Assembly (NCBI GenBank): GCA_011176545.1
Contig: DUEN01000028.1
Coordinates: 1-35,442, forward strand
Direction of reading: 5' to 3'
From: Caldilineae bacterium
GTDB taxonomy: Bacteria > Chloroflexota > Anaerolineae > DUEN01
DNA: 35,442 nt
Shown here: positions 16,554 to 25,094 of the stretch, one piece after another
Position numbering within the stretch: position 1 is the stretch's first letter
How the letters are laid out: every line of letters begins with the position of its first letter
Position numbers and translations under genes: made by a program
The notes under the pieces: generated by a model
What the model was told of the DNA's origin: nothing
Databases searched by the model: none
Seen by the model: the letters and a program-made list of their open reading frames with translations, nothing else

Positions 16554-16880
16554 CTTGAAAGGACCGCTGAGACGCGGAGGGGGAGGTGTGCATGGAACCG
16601 TAGGGGAGGGGCGCAGCATGCTGCGCCCCTACTTGTAGACCAATATACTGTGTCTGAGCGAGCAAGATACCACAAGATATGGCATAGTGGTGAGCAACTA
16701 CGATTAACTGTGGCGCTACCCGGGGAGGACGCAGAGAGGAAAATCTGCCAGGAGACGAGGTTTCGTGACTGCAAGCGTCCTATGTGTGGGAATATCTAAC
16801 AAGACCTTAAGACCTCTGCGCTCTCAGCGTCTCTGCGGTGCTTTTCCAGTGCACTCTTAGTCATTTATGGAGGAGAGAGA
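16554..16880. other. Intergenic region between the two glycosyltransferase genes, filled with repeats
   Basis: A left-arm-like piece (ACCGCTGAGACGCGGAGG, 16563-16580), a 24-bp palindrome (16607-16630), a second left-arm piece (GGACGCAGAGAGGA, 16727-16740) and a good right arm (16813-16840, ending GCGTCTCTGCGGTGC) can be seen. It looks like a broken or nested copy of the CACCGCAGAGACGCAGAG family with a second element inside. No gene is seen. Confidence 0.6.
16607..16630. repeat. 24-bp perfect palindrome, GCATGC-centred family, copy 1
   Basis: AGGGGCGCAGCA is followed by its exact complement, with the sequence TAC after it. It is the same size and plan as the palindrome at 30086-30109. It may also act as a terminator-like hairpin for the upstream gene. 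Confidence 0.7.
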
Positions 16881-18119
16881 ATGGCCTATGAGACTGCTTT
16901 GCGGGATGATGCCCGCCGTCGCCTGGAGGAGATCGGCCACGCGGATATCGTGGTGGGGATCCCCAGCTATAACAACGCGGGGACCATTGGCCACGTCGTA
17001 CAGATGGCCGCGCAGGGCATGGTCACCTACTTCCCTGATCTGAAGCCCGTCCTCATGAACTCCGATGGCGGCTCTCAGGACGGGACCCGGGAGACGGTGT
17101 TGAGCACGCCGGTGCCAGATGGCGTAGAGGTCATCGCCACGGTCTACCAGGGAATCCCGGGGAAGGGGAGTGCCTTTCGCGCCATCTTCGAGGCGGCCCA
17201 ACGGCTGGGCGCGCGCGTTTGCGTCGTCGTGGACAGCGACCTGCGCTCCATCACGCCGGAGTGGATCGAGCTGCTGGCCGGGCCGGTGGTCAAAAAAGGG
17301 TTCGGCTATGTGACCCCGTTTTACACTCGACATAAGTATGACGGCACCATCACCAACAATATCTGCTATCCCATGACCCGCATGTTATATGGCGTGGACG
17401 TGCGCCAGCCCATCGGGGGAGATTTCGGGTTCTCCGGCGCGCTCCTAGACGTTTACCTGGCCCAGGATGTGTGGGAATCCGACGTGGCCCGTTTCGGGAT
17501 CGACATCTGGATGACGACGACGGCCATTAATCAGGATATGCGGGTGTGTCAGGCGCATTTGGGGGCCAAGATCCATGATCCAAAGGATCCCGCCGCCGCG
17601 TTGGGCCCCATGTTCCGTCAGGTCGTGGGCACGTTGCTGGGATTGATGGCGACCTACGAGCGGCGATGGCAGGGGGTGGATCAGGTGCGGCCGACCGAGA
17701 TGTATGGCACGCCCAAAGCCATCGAGCCGGAGCCCGTCTTGGTCTCGCTTTCGAAGATGATCGAGAAGTTCCAGACGGGCGTGGCCGAACACGCGGCCGT
17801 GTTACAGGCGGCCTTATCCTCGGACATCTGGCGGCGGGTTGAAGAGGCGGCGCGGCGCTCGCCTGAGGAGTTTGGCTTTCCCGCAGACCTTTGGGTGGAC
17901 GTGCTGTTTGACTGCGCCGTGGCGTTCAACAAGGGAGGGCTGGATCGGACGGCGCTCCTCGATGCCATGACGCCGCTATACTATGGTCGCACAGCCGGGA
18001 CCGTCGTCGAGGGGACGGATATGGACACGCCCACATTTGAGCGGGAGATCGTACAGGCGCAAGCCAAGCTCTTCATGCAGCGGAAACCTGATCTGGTTCG
18101 CCGGTGGCGAGGGGGCTAA
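16881..18119 (+). CDS. Glycosyltransferase of the GpgS/mannosylglycerate-synthase type
   Basis: A 412-residue GT-A transferase. Near the N-terminus is IVVGIPSYNNAGTIG (about 23-37), then NSDGGSQDGT at 60-69 for the nucleotide. GIPGKG follows, and a metal-binding DSD at Asp118-Asp120 (VVVDSDLRSITPEW). QPIGGDFGFSG and FGIDIWMTT match in plan the QPLGGE and WGID motifs of mannosylglycerate synthase. A helical C-terminal third completes the family architecture. The ATG at 16881 follows GGAGGAGAGA. Glucosylglycerate synthesis from an NDP-glucose and glycerate is the most likely reaction; a different acceptor cannot be excluded. Its stop codon overlaps that of the convergent peptidase gene. Confidence 0.82.
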   Translation: MAYETALRDDARRRLEEIGHADIVVGIPSYNNAGTIGHVVQMAAQGMVTYFPDLKPVLMNSDGGSQDGTRETVLSTPVPDGVEVIATVYQGIPGKGSAFRAIFEAAQRLGARVCVVVDSDLRSITPEWIELLAGPVVKKGFGYVTPFYTRHKYDGTITNNICYPMTRMLYGVDVRQPIGGDFGFSGALLDVYLAQDVWESDVARFGIDIWMTTTAINQDMRVCQAHLGAKIHDPKDPAAALGPMFRQVVGTLLGLMATYERRWQGVDQVRPTEMYGTPKAIEPEPVLVSLSKMIEKFQTGVAEHAAVLQAALSSDIWRRVEEAARRSPEEFGFPADLWVDVLFDCAVAFNKGGLDRTALLDAMTPLYYGRTAGTVVEGTDMDTPTFEREIVQAQAKLFMQRKPDLVRRWRGG

Positions 18120-19240
18120 GGGAGGAATCCCAACGGATTCCTGTGTATGTTGTGATAGCGGATCTCGAAGTGGAGATGCGGCCCGGTGGCGTTGCCGGTG
18201 CTTCCCACGGATCCAATCCGCTGTCCTTGAGCCACCGAATCCCCTCGCTTGACGAAGATCTTGCTCAGGTGGGCGTAATAAGTGACATAACCGTTGCCAT
18301 GGTTGATGATCACCAGGTTCCCATACCCGGTCCGATCCCATCCGGCGAAGGCCACGTATCCTGAGTCGCTGGCTATCACCGGGGCTCCCGTCCAGGCGCC
18401 GATATCCAACCCTTTGTGGATCTTCCCCTGTACGATCTGACCGAAGAGGGCCGTGATGCGTCCCGACACGGGCCACACGAAACGACCTGTGCCCTTGCGA
18501 GAGGCCGGTGGGATGGGACCGCTGTATGCGGATACGTAAGGGGGTACCCAAGGTTTCTCGCCGCCGGGGATGATGAGCACCTTATCCCGTGGCAGCGGAT
18601 CATCCACGCTCTTGAGCCCGTTGGGCTTATAGTTGACGATGGTTTCCGGCGTGACCTTATACTTGCGGGCGATCTTCTCTAGCGTATCGCCTTCCTCGAC
18701 GACGTGATAGACCCCTGAGACGGGCAGGATGACCAGCTCTTGCCCTACCCGGAGGAGATCGGGATTGAGCTCCAGGTCGTTGGCCCACTTCACCGTGTCC
18801 ACGCTGATGCCGAACTTCTCGGCGATGCCGGTGAGCGTGTCGCCGGGGGCTACGACGTAGTGGATGATCCCCTCGCGGGGCCGATCCGGGATCTCCGTGA
18901 TGGGGACCGCAGCGCGCATGAGGCTCCCCCCAAGGTCAGCGCGAGGACCGCCGCGTGCCTCCCAGAAGGGGGAAGCTGCGGTGGCTGTGGGTTGGGGGGT
19001 GGGTGTGGGTAACCAGCGGGAAATGTCCCAATCCGGCCATTGGACCTGGGTGAGTCCCAGTACTAAGATGGCTACGAGTACGAGCGCGAGATGAGAGGCC
19101 AGACGGATCGGGGAAACGTCCTCATAGGTAAATGGGGGGCGTTTGATGCGTCTTAAGAGAGAAGGGTGATCATTTAAGTGATGGCGGCCGGATGGCGGCC
19201 CTTGCGTCGTCGAAAGATCGTTAGAGGAATCCCGTTTCAT
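18116..19240 (-). CDS. LysM-containing M23 (LytM-type) metallopeptidase
   Basis: A 374-residue cell-wall enzyme with one membrane segment at about residues 48-64, a Pro/Thr linker, and two LysM peptidoglycan-binding modules (about 127-172 HYVVAPGDTLTGIAEKF..., about 177-225 YHVVEEGDTLEKIARKY...). A C-terminal M23 peptidase domain starts at about 255. Zinc ligands are visible at His275 and Asp279 (HKGLDIG) and at His357 in HLHFE, so it should be active. It probably cuts peptide cross-links during growth or division. The start at 19240 has only a weak ribosome-binding site. An extended -10 promoter lies 65 bp upstream. The last 4 bp overlap the end of the convergent glycosyltransferase gene. 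Confidence 0.92.
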   Translation of the reverse strand: MKRDSSNDLSTTQGPPSGRHHLNDHPSLLRRIKRPPFTYEDVSPIRLASHLALVLVAILVLGLTQVQWPDWDISRWLPTPTPQPTATAASPFWEARGGPRADLGGSLMRAAVPITEIPDRPREGIIHYVVAPGDTLTGIAEKFGISVDTVKWANDLELNPDLLRVGQELVILPVSGVYHVVEEGDTLEKIARKYKVTPETIVNYKPNGLKSVDDPLPRDKVLIIPGGEKPWVPPYVSAYSGPIPPASRKGTGRFVWPVSGRITALFGQIVQGKIHKGLDIGAWTGAPVIASDSGYVAFAGWDRTGYGNLVIINHGNGYVTYYAHLSKIFVKRGDSVAQGQRIGSVGSTGNATGPHLHFEIRYHNIHRNPLGFLP

Positions 19241-19305
19241 ACCAGCCCCAACCTATGAGGTCCATCAGGAACGTGCATGGACGCCAAAGTAGCCGTGCGT
19301 GTACC

Positions 19306-19314
19306 ATTATAGCA
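19306..19314 (-). promoter_or_regulatory. Extended -10 promoter element of the M23 peptidase gene
   Basis: TGCTATAAT on the - strand, identical to the element before rsmG and at 33394-33402; no clear -35. Confidence 0.55.
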
Positions 19315-19348
19315 CGGAGACGGGGGTTTGGGAAGCCTAAAGCTCATA

Positions 19349-20233
19349 TCAATGTTCCTTGCGAAAGATAAGGGCAAACTGATGTAGCTGGTTGGCGACG
19401 AAGGTATAGGGATAGCCGAATGGGTATAGCCGTTGCACTTGGTCCGCCCAGATCTTATAGCCCCTGAAGCGCAATCCGGGGATGGCCATGAGCCGCTCGG
19501 TGATGTACACGTGGAGCATGTTATGCTCCGTCTCGGTGGGTTGCAGGTCCTTACAGAAGACGACCAGGTGTCCCTTGGGGCGTAATCGGGTCAAGGCGTC
19601 GGCCAGGATGCGCTGCAGGGTATCCAGGAAGGTCTCCCGGTCGAGATTCCCCAGATCGGCCTCTGAGTCGCTGAAGGGACGCGGCATCGTGTGACCCTCG
19701 CGCTTTCGCTGTTCGCCGGAGCGCGGGCGAGCCATCATATCCGCGTAGGGAGGATCGGTCAAGATCAGGTCGAAAGTGCGTTCCGTGACGGCGGGGAACC
19801 GCAGGAGATCTCGGGCGTCTCCGCAGATCATCGTCTGGGGCGGTAGCCCCTCGCGCTGGCAGACCTGATGATATATCTCGACGTATTGAGGCGAGAGCTC
19901 GATGCCCACGGCATAGCGCTCGCGGCCCTGGCGGGCCAGCAGTCCACATCCCAGCAGCGTCCCCCCCACGCCTGCGAACGGATCTAACACCCATCCGCCG
20001 CGGCGGGTGAAGAACTCGATATAGCGGGCCATCAACTGGGGTGGCTTGGGTGACGGATGCACGCGTCGGAGATCATGCCCATAGGACTCGGGACCGCGTG
20101 TGGGGTAATGCGTCACATCGACGGAGTTGAGGAAATGGACCCAGGCCGCGCCGCTCAGGTCGTTCAACCGATTCCGCGGGTCACGTCCCTTGGTGATGGC
20201 TTGATACTCACGTTGGGATGGAGATGGCGTCAT
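19349..20233 (-). CDS. DNA methyltransferase (N6-adenine or N4-cytosine), orphan
   Basis: A 294-residue amino-methyltransferase. Motif X-like KPPQLMARYIEFF precedes motif I, VLDPFAGVGGTLLG (about residues 83-96), and catalytic motif IV is LTDPPYAD (about 160-167). This order, I before IV, fits the gamma/alpha arrangement rather than beta. The DPPY motif fits adenine or exocyclic cytosine methylation; the target sequence cannot be read. The ATG at 20233 follows GAGGAG. It lies 30 bp behind rdgB on the same strand and is probably co-transcribed with it. No restriction enzyme gene is adjacent, so it is likely a solitary regulatory or protective methylase. RNA as substrate is a weaker alternative. 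Confidence 0.85.
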   Translation of the reverse strand: MTPSPSQREYQAITKGRDPRNRLNDLSGAAWVHFLNSVDVTHYPTRGPESYGHDLRRVHPSPKPPQLMARYIEFFTRRGGWVLDPFAGVGGTLLGCGLLARQGRERYAVGIELSPQYVEIYHQVCQREGLPPQTMICGDARDLLRFPAVTERTFDLILTDPPYADMMARPRSGEQRKREGHTMPRPFSDSEADLGNLDRETFLDTLQRILADALTRLRPKGHLVVFCKDLQPTETEHNMLHVYITERLMAIPGLRFRGYKIWADQVQRLYPFGYPYTFVANQLHQFALIFRKEH

Positions 20234-20263
20234 GGGCTTCGTCTCCTCACCTCCTGTGGAAGT

Positions 20264-20887
20264 TCAATCTTCATCCGGGCGCTCGCGCAACATCCGCTCC
20301 AGGATCGCGCGGGCAGCCTGCGCCGCCCGCGCGCGGTGGCTGATCCGGTTCTTCTCCTCCGGGGAGAGCTCTGCCATGGTCTTTCCCCATTCCGGCAGAT
20401 AGAAGACTGGGTCATAGCCGAATCCGTGGGCGCCACGCGGTGCTAGAGCGATCTCCCCCTCGCAGCGACCTTCGGCGACCTCCACACGCCCATCCGGCGT
20501 GGCTATGGCGATCACGCAGCGGAAGCGGGCCGATCGCTGCCCGGGCGGCACGTGGGCCATTCGCTGTAACAACAGCCGATAACGATCCTCGTCGCTGGCC
20601 CCAGGGCCGCCGAATCGGGCGGAACGGACACCAGGCTCGCCGTTCAAGGCGTCCACCTCGAGCCCCGAGTCATCGGCCCATGTCCACAGGCCGCTGATCC
20701 TCGCATAGGCAGTCGCTTTCTGTATGGCGTTCTCAGCGAACGTCTTCCCCGTCTCCGGGATCTCCTCCGTGATCCCCTCTGCGTCCAGGTCCGTGATCTC
20801 CAGAGGTAGATCACGCAGAAGCTGTCGATATTCCCGCAATTTCCCCGGGTTATGGGTGGCGATCAGCAATGTGCGATGGGAACGCAC
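20264..20887 (-). CDS. rdgB: Non-canonical purine NTP pyrophosphatase (RdgB/HAM1)
   Basis: Hydrolyses dITP, ITP and XTP to monophosphates, keeping deaminated purines out of DNA. The 207-residue protein has the family opening LLIATHNPGKLREY, the active-site stretch ADDSGLEVDALNGEPGVRSARF, the FGYDPVF loop and the SHRARA signature near the end. I choose the GTG at 20887: AGGAGG at 20892-20897 is 4 nt upstream. A longer frame from a GTG at 20902 would place that site inside the coding region. It is the first gene of an rdgB-methyltransferase pair and is divergent from prs. Confidence 0.95.
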   Translation of the reverse strand: MRSHRTLLIATHNPGKLREYRQLLRDLPLEITDLDAEGITEEIPETGKTFAENAIQKATAYARISGLWTWADDSGLEVDALNGEPGVRSARFGGPGASDEDRYRLLLQRMAHVPPGQRSARFRCVIAIATPDGRVEVAEGRCEGEIALAPRGAHGFGYDPVFYLPEWGKTMAELSPEEKNRISHRARAAQAARAILERMLRERPDED

Positions 20888-21016
20888 CGATCCTCCTGGC
20901 ACGAGTTATGGGAATCTCCGGCTGATGGATAGGACAAATCGGGGCGAGCTGGCTCCTGGGACTTTACCAGCTCTGTTGGGTAAGAACGCGTCACCTGACC
21001 TTGATCGCGTCGCAAA

Positions 21017-21045
21017 TTGACCCGGGTATTATCCTAGCATATAAT
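21017..21045 (+). promoter_or_regulatory. Promoter of the prs-DUF4446 operon
   Basis: TTGACC (21017-21022), 17 bp, and a perfect TATAAT (21040-21045). The leader to prs is about 125 nt. The rest of the 291-bp gap between rdgB and prs shows no gene. Confidence 0.8.
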
Positions 21046-21178
21046 CCGGTCCGCAGCAACAGGCTGTCGTTATGGATGGTGCATCCTTCTCGGGGGCGAC
21101 GCATCCGTCGTCCTCTATCCCTCTGGCATCTCAACAATCTCGGGAGGACTTTCCTGGATAGGGATAGGGAATGATCTC

Positions 21179-22126
21179 ATGAGCGAGCATCCGCTTCGTC
21201 TTTTCTCAGGTACGGCTAATCGGCCGCTGGCGGAGGAGGTGGCCAAATGCCTGGGATTGACCCTGGGTAGCTGCACGACGACCCACCTTCCTGACACGGA
21301 GATTCACGTTCAGATCAATCAGGCGGTGCGTGGCGAGGACATCTTCATCATCCAGCCGTGTTCCGCGCCGGTCAACGAGCATCTCATGGAGTTGCTCTTG
21401 TATGTGGATGCCTTCCGGCGGGCTTCGGCGCATAGCATCACGGCGGTGATCCCCTATTTCCCATACGCTCGCCAGGAACGTATGACGCGAGGCCGCGAGG
21501 CGATCAGCGCGAAGGTCGTGGCGACCATGTTGGAGGCCCTGGGGGTCAGCCGCGTGCTCTTCGTCGATGTCCATGCCCCGGCCATTCAGGGGTTCTTCAA
21601 TATCCCGGTGGATCCCCTCTCCGCGGTCCCGATCCTGGCGGAGCAGTTTCAGACGGACGAGTTCCGAAACGCGGCCATCGTCGCGCCCGATGTGGGGCGG
21701 GCGAAGCTGGCTGGCAAGTACGCCGAGATCCTGGGGCTGCCGTTGGTCGTGATGCACAAACGACGGGATAGCTTCGAGTCAGCCCATGCCACACACGTCG
21801 TCGGCGACATCAAGGGCAAGATCCCCATCGTCATCGACGATCTGATCGCCAGCGGCAGCGTGTTGACGCAGTTGCCCGCCCTAGTGGAGGCTGGGGCCGA
21901 GCCGAGGATCTATTTGGCGATCACCCATCCGGTATTGTTGCCAACGGCGTTGAAGCGATTGGACGATCCGCTGATCGCGAAGTTGGTGGTGACCGATACC
22001 ATTTATGTGCCGCCGGAGAAGCGGCACCCCAAATTGCAGATCGTCTCTATTGCACCGTTGCTGGCCGACGTGATCGAGCGCATCCATCACGGGCGTTCGA
22101 TCAGCGCTCTATTGCGGCTCACATGA
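21179..22126 (+). CDS. prs: Ribose-phosphate pyrophosphokinase with a divergent PRPP loop
   Basis: Makes PRPP from ribose 5-phosphate and ATP for nucleotide, His and Trp synthesis. The 315-residue length and overall plan are normal: [13 protein letters not shown] at the start, [12 protein letters not shown] (the PYARQDR region), [10 protein letters not shown], the [10 protein letters not shown] region, and KRRDS in the catalytic loop. The PRPP-binding loop, however, reads [10 protein letters not shown] at about 218-227 instead of the usual DDxIDTGGT, so the Asp-Thr after Ile is Ala-Ser. The first phosphate motif is also PDTEIHVQI rather than DGE. The gene may be an active variant or a paralog with altered activity. 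It starts the operon with the DUF4446 gene 21 bp behind. Confidence 0.9.
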   Translation: MSEHPLRLFSGTANRPLAEEVAKCLGLTLGSCTTTHLPDTEIHVQINQAVRGEDIFIIQPCSAPVNEHLMELLLYVDAFRRASAHSITAVIPYFPYARQERMTRGREAISAKVVATMLEALGVSRVLFVDVHAPAIQGFFNIPVDPLSAVPILAEQFQTDEFRNAAIVAPDVGRAKLAGKYAEILGLPLVVMHKRRDSFESAHATHVVGDIKGKIPIVIDDLIASGSVLTQLPALVEAGAEPRIYLAITHPVLLPTALKRLDDPLIAKLVVTDTIYVPPEKRHPKLQIVSIAPLLADVIERIHHGRSISALLRLT

Positions 22127-22147
22127 GATAAGGAGTAGAGGTCGGAC

Positions 22148-22690
22148 TTGGACGCGTTCTGGCGCCTCGTTGGGAGCTACATAGCCCCGCTCTGGCTGCT
22201 TACCCTTCTCCTCCTCGTCGCGTTGGGGGCGGTCGTATATTGCCTATGGCGGCGTCTGTCCGCGATGGAGACGAAGTATCGGACTCTAGTGGAGGGCACC
22301 GAGGGAGGTACTCTTGAGGACGTGCTTAACCAGCATATGGAGAACGTGCGCCGCGCGGTGGAGGCAGCCACGGAGGCCCAGGATGTCGTGCGTCAGCTCG
22401 CCGAGGAGGGGCAGGCCCATTTACAGTATTGCGGTATCGTGCGGTTTAATCCGTTCTCCAATACGGGCGGCGATCAGAGTTTCTGTATCGCTCTGGCGGA
22501 TGGCACGGGTCATGGCGTGGTCATCACCAGCCTGCACGCGCGAGAGGGCACGCGCATCTACGCCAAGCCCCTGGTCAGTTGGGAGTCGCCCTACCCATTG
22601 ACCGATGAGGAGCGCGCGGCGATCCAACAGGCGATTCATCATCGCCAGTCTCTGGGAGGAGATATCGCTTATAGGGAATCGCCAGGATAG
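22148..22690 (+). CDS. DUF4446 membrane protein
   Basis: A 180-residue protein with one membrane segment at about residues 13-33 (APLWLLTLLLLVALGAVVY), a helical, probably coiled-coil stretch at about 40-90, and the DUF4446 core (IVRFNPFSNTGGDQSFCIAL...REGTRIYAKPL). Function is not known; the family is found widely in Gram-positive and related bacteria. The start is a TTG at 22148, chosen because GAGG at 22138-22141 is 6 nt upstream and the next in-frame start codons would remove the membrane segment. It lies 21 bp behind prs on the same transcript. A bactofilin gene with its own promoter follows. Confidence 0.85.
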   Translation: MDAFWRLVGSYIAPLWLLTLLLLVALGAVVYCLWRRLSAMETKYRTLVEGTEGGTLEDVLNQHMENVRRAVEAATEAQDVVRQLAEEGQAHLQYCGIVRFNPFSNTGGDQSFCIALADGTGHGVVITSLHAREGTRIYAKPLVSWESPYPLTDEERAAIQQAIHHRQSLGGDIAYRESPG

Positions 22691-22694
22691 GCAG

Positions 22695-22723
22695 TTGACA
22701 GAACGCGCGTGAAAGGTTATAGT
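22695..22723 (+). promoter_or_regulatory. Promoter of the bactofilin gene
   Basis: A perfect TTGACA (22695-22700), 17 bp, TATAGT (22718-22723), beginning 5 bp after the upstream stop codon. Confidence 0.8.
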
Positions 22724-22783
22724 ATTTAACGGAATGCGTCGAAGGAGGCTTTCGGACACTCCGGTGAAGAAAGGATGCGGCAC

Positions 22784-23209
22784 ATGCTCAACCGGGATCA
22801 AGAGTTCGAGCCGGATGCCATCGAGGTGGTGATCGGGCCCAGGGCGAGCTTCAATGGCCACCTTCGTTGTGACGGCAGCGTGCGGATCGAGGGCGTCGTC
22901 GAGGGTGGGACCATTGAGACGCCCGCGAATGTGATCATCACCCCTAGCGGCCGTGTGATGGCGGATATCTACGCGCGTACTGTCTCCGTCTCCGGGGCGT
23001 TCAAGGGCATGATCACGGCGGATCGGGTCGAGTTGCTAGATGGGGGGCGCATCTGGGGCACGGTACGGGTCGTCTCCTTCCTCCTCGACGAGGGCGGCTT
23101 CATCAGCGGCGAGTTGATCATGCAGGGCGAAGTGCCCGAGGAGCCCTTCGTCATCCCGCAGCCGGAGGAGAGTTCCATTCCTATCCTGGAGGGCGAGCGC
23201 TCGATGTGA
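22784..23209 (+). CDS. Bactofilin (polymer-forming cytoskeletal protein)
   Basis: A 141-residue beta-helix protein that self-assembles into filaments, often at the membrane or a pole. The repeats VVIGPRASFNGHLRCDGSVRIEGVVEGG, VIITPSGRVMADIYARTVSVSGAFKGMI and VELLDGGRIWGTVRV give the family's short-turn helix. The C-terminal tail after about residue 105 is acidic and likely disordered. I use the ATG at 22784 (MLNRDQEF); an ATG three codons earlier has GAAAGG directly against it with no spacing, so it is less likely. It has its own promoter and terminator. A LysM/M23 peptidase gene is nearby, and bactofilins elsewhere work with such enzymes. Confidence 0.9.
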   Translation: MLNRDQEFEPDAIEVVIGPRASFNGHLRCDGSVRIEGVVEGGTIETPANVIITPSGRVMADIYARTVSVSGAFKGMITADRVELLDGGRIWGTVRVVSFLLDEGGFISGELIMQGEVPEEPFVIPQPEESSIPILEGERSM

Positions 23210-23242
23210 GCGAGAAGTCCCGATAGGAGGAGCATGCGACAG

Positions 23243-23270
23243 GGTCTGCCGTTGAAGGGCGGGCCTTTTT
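23243..23270 (+). terminator. Intrinsic terminator of the bactofilin gene
   Basis: GGTCTGCC (23243-23250) pairs with GGCGGGCC (23258-23265), including G-U pairs, over a 7-nt loop and is followed by five T. Confidence 0.75.
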
Positions 23271-23370
23271 GTTTCGTACACATCGGTGAGCATGATGAGG
23301 TCCTGGGGAAGCCCTGAATCTTCAGCTTACACCTCCTCGTTCATATCGGAGTAAGCAGCACAGTCCTCTC

Positions 23371-23430
23371 GTAGGGGCGATCGGTCGGTTGCCTTTACAT
23401 TTCGTCATAGTGGGCAACGCATGTGTTGCC
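23371..23430. repeat. Decayed member of the GCATGC-centred palindrome family, copy 2
   Basis: GTAGGGGCGATCGGTCGG begins the block, and GGCAACGCATGTGTTGCC (23413-23430, one mismatch from a perfect palindrome) ends it. It lies in the 284-bp gap between the convergent bactofilin and GT2 genes. No gene is seen there. Confidence 0.55.
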
Positions 23431-23493
23431 TCAAGAGCGAAGGGTTCAACAGCGCTAAACCCCTGCTACTTGCTGAGGCGCGTCCCGGGCAAG

Positions 23494-25005
23494 TCAATGC
23501 GGTGGGGTCGCTCCAGGCGAGGGAGACCACGCGGACGTCCGCCCGCCCAGTCGTAGGCAGCTGCGCTGTCGATTTTGCCACACGCTGATCACGCTGACGA
23601 GGAGAAATCCCCCCGCGTACAGGCCCAGAAAGGGCAGCGCCCACACGAGGCCGCGCATCCACGCGGCGATCATGACCACCAGCGCGTAGATGGCCAAGGA
23701 GCTCTCTACCAAGATGTCGGACGAGAGGCTGAGCGCATAGGGCTTATCCGCCCAGTGATCCTCGCGTCGTTCCACCCGGAACTTGGGGGTGCGGCGGAAT
23801 TCGCCCTCGCGATCCAGGAGGCCCTCGATGACGGCGCGCGTGTTGTTAGGCGCGATGCCGGCCCCCAGCAGGAGCACCAACGGCACGTAGAGGGCTCGGC
23901 GCCACCAGGCCATGCCCTGGGGAGCGCCCCGGTAGAGCACGAACTGTGAGACGGCGAAGATCAGCGGGGGGCCAAGGCTGGCCAGGCTGAGGGGGGCCAA
24001 CGGCAGGCGTACGGGCCACCCCCACCAGATCAGGGGCAGGCTCAGCAGCAGCACCACGAGCATCAGGGGATGGGATAGATAGCCGCTCAAGTGGATCAGA
24101 CCCTGGAGCCGTGTCTGTAACGGGACCTCGCTGTGCCAGACCGCGCTGGCCAGACGCCGCAGACACTGGGCGGAGCCTTTCGCCCATCGGAACTGTTGCC
24201 GCTTAAACGCGGCTAACTGCGGGGGAATCTCCGCAGGTGCCACCACATCGGGCAGGTAGAGCGCCCGCCATCCGGCCAGTTGGGCTCGATAGCTCAGATC
24301 CAGATCCTCCGTCAGCGTGTCCCCCCGCCAACCACCCGCGTCCTCAATACAGGCGCGTCGCCAGAGGCCGGCCGTCCCATTGAAGTTGATGAAGTAGCCT
24401 GATCGTTGACGTGCCGTGTGCTCAATGGCGAAATGAGCGTCGAGGAGGATGGCCTGAGCCATCGTGAGGGGAGAATAGGTCGCGTTGATATGGCCCCAGC
24501 GGGTCTGGACGAAACCGGCGTCAGGATGGGCGACGAGGTGAGGTACCGTGCGGCGCAGCCAATCACGCGGGGGGACGAAGTCGGCGTCGAACACGGCGAT
24601 AAACTCGCCCTTGGCCCTCGCCAGCCCATGGCTTAGAGCCCCGGCTTTATAGCCGATCCGCCGATCGCGATGGATGAGCTCGATGTCCAGGCCCTGGCGT
24701 CGATATTGGCTGACCAATGCCCGTAACAGCAGGCTGGTCTCATCGGTCGAATCATCGAGCACCTGGATCTGAAGCCTGTCTCGGGGATAATCCAGCGCAG
24801 CGACGGCATCGATCAGGCGTTCGACCACGTGGAGCTCATTGAAGATGGGGAGTTGGACGGTGACGTAAGGGTAATTCGTCAGGGGAGGGGGGGTCGGCCG
24901 CATACGGCGAGTTCGCCAGTAGCGGAAAGTTAACCACAGGCTGTTGCCCCCGTATATGGTCAACCAGACCGCTGCGATCAGGTACAATGCGACGATTATC
25001 CACAC
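23494..25005 (-). CDS. Processive-type GT2 glycosyltransferase (beta-glycan synthase-like)
   Basis: A 503-residue membrane enzyme. A membrane segment at the N-terminus (about 1-25) is followed by the catalytic GT-A domain: YVTVQLPIFNE, the first Asp pair in LDDSTDET, DADF, then TEDLDL and the QQFRW motif (in KRQQFRWAKG). At least four membrane segments follow in the C-terminal half. This D,D,D,Q(Q/R)xRW set marks processive transferases such as cellulose and glucomannan synthases. No PilZ domain or BcsB-like partner is seen. The product is probably an extracellular polysaccharide. I use the GTG at 25005, 9 nt behind AGGAGGT (25015-25021); the frame extends further to 25077 without such a site. 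Confidence 0.9.
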   Translation of the reverse strand: MWIIVALYLIAAVWLTIYGGNSLWLTFRYWRTRRMRPTPPPLTNYPYVTVQLPIFNELHVVERLIDAVAALDYPRDRLQIQVLDDSTDETSLLLRALVSQYRRQGLDIELIHRDRRIGYKAGALSHGLARAKGEFIAVFDADFVPPRDWLRRTVPHLVAHPDAGFVQTRWGHINATYSPLTMAQAILLDAHFAIEHTARQRSGYFINFNGTAGLWRRACIEDAGGWRGDTLTEDLDLSYRAQLAGWRALYLPDVVAPAEIPPQLAAFKRQQFRWAKGSAQCLRRLASAVWHSEVPLQTRLQGLIHLSGYLSHPLMLVVLLLSLPLIWWGWPVRLPLAPLSLASLGPPLIFAVSQFVLYRGAPQGMAWWRRALYVPLVLLLGAGIAPNNTRAVIEGLLDREGEFRRTPKFRVERREDHWADKPYALSLSSDILVESSLAIYALVVMIAAWMRGLVWALPFLGLYAGGFLLVSVISVWQNRQRSCLRLGGRTSAWSPSPGATPPH

Positions 25006-25094
25006 GGGCTTCGGACCTCCTATAACGCACAAGGAACAAGTATATCGGCAATGACAGGAACGCACAAGTCCACGCAAGCGGTGATGATCCGCAG

